A program made the position numbers and the translations under genes. 14,443 nt of DNA from contig DATHAA010000065.1 in NCBI GenBank assembly GCA_035296905.1, positions 1-14,443 on the forward strand, in the 5' to 3' direction. The notes under the pieces are model-generated. The model had not been told where the DNA came from, did not search any database, and saw only the letters and a program-made list of their open reading frames with translations. Source of the stretch: DATEOR01 sp035296905 (GTDB lineage Bacteria > Actinomycetota > Thermoleophilia > Gaiellales > Gaiellaceae). Below, in pieces: positions 13,355 to 14,443 of the stretch; position 1 is the first letter of the stretch, and each line of letters starts with the position of its first letter.

Positions 13355-14443
13355 CAGGCTCCCTTCTGCGCCTCCACGGCCTCGCCTTCGGCCGGCCCGC
13401 CCCGGAGGTCGGGGTGCTGGTCGAAGCCGTACTTGACGATCGCCCGCTTGGCGGCCTTCACCTCGTCGAGGCGGCGGACAGGCCGACGGTGCGGCGCCTC
13501 CTTCAGGGTCTCGGGATCGCTCGCCGCCTCCTCGGCGATCTTCTCCATCGCGTCGCAGAACGCGTCGAGCGTCTCCTTCGGCTCCGTCTCGGTCGGCTCG
13601 ATCATGAGCGCCTCAGGGACGATCAGCGGGAAGTAGATCGTCGGCGGATGGAAGCCATAGTCCATGAGGCGCTTGGCCACGTCGAGCGCGTTCACGCCGT
13701 GGTCGCGCTTGAGGTTCCGCGCCGAGAGCACGAACTCGTGCATGCAGAGCCGCTCGAAGGGGAGGTCGTATGTGCCCTTGAGGCGGCTGAGCATGTAGTT
13801 GGCGTTCAGGACCGCGACCTCCGACATGCGGCGCAGCTCCGGCCCGTAGGCGCGGATGAAGGCGTACGAGCGGACGAAGACGCCGAACGGCCCGGTGTAG
13901 CCGCGTATCTTCCCGATCGACTTCGGCCGGTTGTAGTCGAGCCGGAACTCGTCCCCGTCCCGTGTCACGGCCGGCGCCGGGAGGAACGGCTCGAGGACGT
14001 CCCGCACCGCGACCGGGCCGCCGCCCGGCCCGCCGCCTCCGTGCGGCTGCGAGAAGGTCTTGTGCAGGTTGATGTGGACGATGTCGAAGCCCATGTCGCC
14101 CGGCCGGGAGATCCCGCAGACCGCGTTCAGATTCGCCCCGTCGTAGTAGAGGAGCGCCCCGGCGCCGTGGAAGATCTCCGCGACCTCCTCGATGTGCTCA
14201 TCGAAGAGCCCTAGGGTCGATGGGTTGGTCAGCATGAGGCCGGCGGTCTCTTCGTTCACCTTCGCGCGCAGGTCGTCCAGGTCGAGGTTCCCGCGCGCGT
14301 CTGTCTCGACCTTCTTCAGCTCGAACCCGGCCATCGTCACGCTCGCCGGGTTCGTCCCGTGCGCCGTGTCGGCGGTGATGACGACCTTTCGCTGCTCCGC
14401 CTCGCCGCGGTCGGCGAAGTACGCGCGCATGAGCATGAGCCCG
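13354..14443 (-). CDS. gcvPB: Glycine dehydrogenase (decarboxylating) subunit 2, partial at the right edge
   Basis: This is the C-terminal 363 or so residues of the P-protein of the glycine cleavage system. The enzyme decarboxylates glycine on PLP and passes the aminomethyl group to lipoyl-GcvH. The frame is still open at the last base, so the start lies outside. Visible marks are TADTAHGTNPASVTMAGF, ANLNAVCGISRPGDMGFD, and HINLHKTFSQPHGGGGPG, where the PLP lysine codon is at 14059-14061. Further on comes GFHPPTIYFPLIVPEALMIEPTE. The tail after about 13500 is specific to this protein, ending GEAVEAQKGA. The length and ending fit the split two-subunit form (GcvPA plus GcvPB) rather than the fused P-protein, but the partner is not in view. 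The stop overlaps the next start as TGATG. Confidence 0.95.
   Translation of the reverse strand, partial: GLMLMRAYFADRGEAEQRKVVITADTAHGTNPASVTMAGFELKKVETDARGNLDLDDLRAKVNEETAGLMLTNPSTLGLFDEHIEEVAEIFHGAGALLYYDGANLNAVCGISRPGDMGFDIVHINLHKTFSQPHGGGGPGGGPVAVRDVLEPFLPAPAVTRDGDEFRLDYNRPKSIGKIRGYTGPFGVFVRSYAFIRAYGPELRRMSEVAVLNANYMLSRLKGTYDLPFERLCMHEFVLSARNLKRDHGVNALDVAKRLMDYGFHPPTIYFPLIVPEALMIEPTETEPKETLDAFCDAMEKIAEEAASDPETLKEAPHRRPVRRLDEVKAAKRAIVKYGFDQHPDLRGGPAEGEAVEAQKGA

Noticed and set aside
13414..14214. Plus-strand open frame of about 266 codons opposite gcvPB
   Set aside because: gcvPB motifs on the minus strand are unambiguous; this frame has no recognisable domain.
1..14443. tRNA or rRNA genes, CRISPR arrays, insertion sequences, phage genes, riboswitches
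   Set aside because: None was seen by eye on either strand. The part of the glycine operon where a glycine riboswitch would be expected lies beyond the right edge.

Overview
The window is high-GC DNA, very densely coded on both strands, with many GTG starts. Several genes have a TANNNT -10 hexamer ending exactly six bases before the start codon, the usual layout of actinobacterial leaderless genes. Together with the protein types this suggests an Actinomycetota genome, possibly of the Thermoleophilia (Gaiellales or Solirubrobacterales) kind. The phylum is inferred with moderate confidence and the class with low confidence. No tRNA, rRNA, CRISPR array, insertion sequence or phage gene was seen, so this looks like ordinary chromosome.

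Left part (1-4660): the 5' end of a beta-lactamase-fold serine hydrolase runs off the left edge on the minus strand and carries an apparent one-base deletion near base 33. Divergent from it is a cupin gene, followed by a UPF0104/YbhN-type membrane protein overlapping a C-terminally membrane-anchored protein of unknown function. That last gene converges on a compact glutamyl-tRNA synthetase (gltX), and the two stop codons share one CTAG. gltX diverges from endonuclease IV (nfo) across only 17 bp, which hold a symmetric -10 element that could serve both leaderless genes.

Middle (4572-7473): on the minus strand lie a nine-cysteine protein of unknown family, overlapping the nfo tail in antisense, and a HAD hydrolase. 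The HAD gene diverges from a Ca2+/H+ antiporter over 29 bp, again with back-to-back -10 hexamers. A two-helix membrane protein on the minus strand follows.

Right part (7474-14443): an ABC ATPase and a MacB/FtsX-type permease form a translationally coupled exporter, ended by a strong GC hairpin. A TMEM175-like K+ channel gene follows, whose -10 lies just after that hairpin. It converges on a minus-strand operon, again sharing a CTAG double stop. Read in its own direction this operon is gcvPB (cut by the right edge), a 99-residue charged protein, a small cupin, then a threonine aldolase. The enzymes at its two ends both act on glycine: one forms it from threonine and the other decarboxylates it.

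No multi-gene system that is clearly undescribed was found. The points best worth following are the symmetric leaderless promoters, the cysteine-rich unknown protein, the shortened GluRS and the 99-residue protein in the glycine operon.
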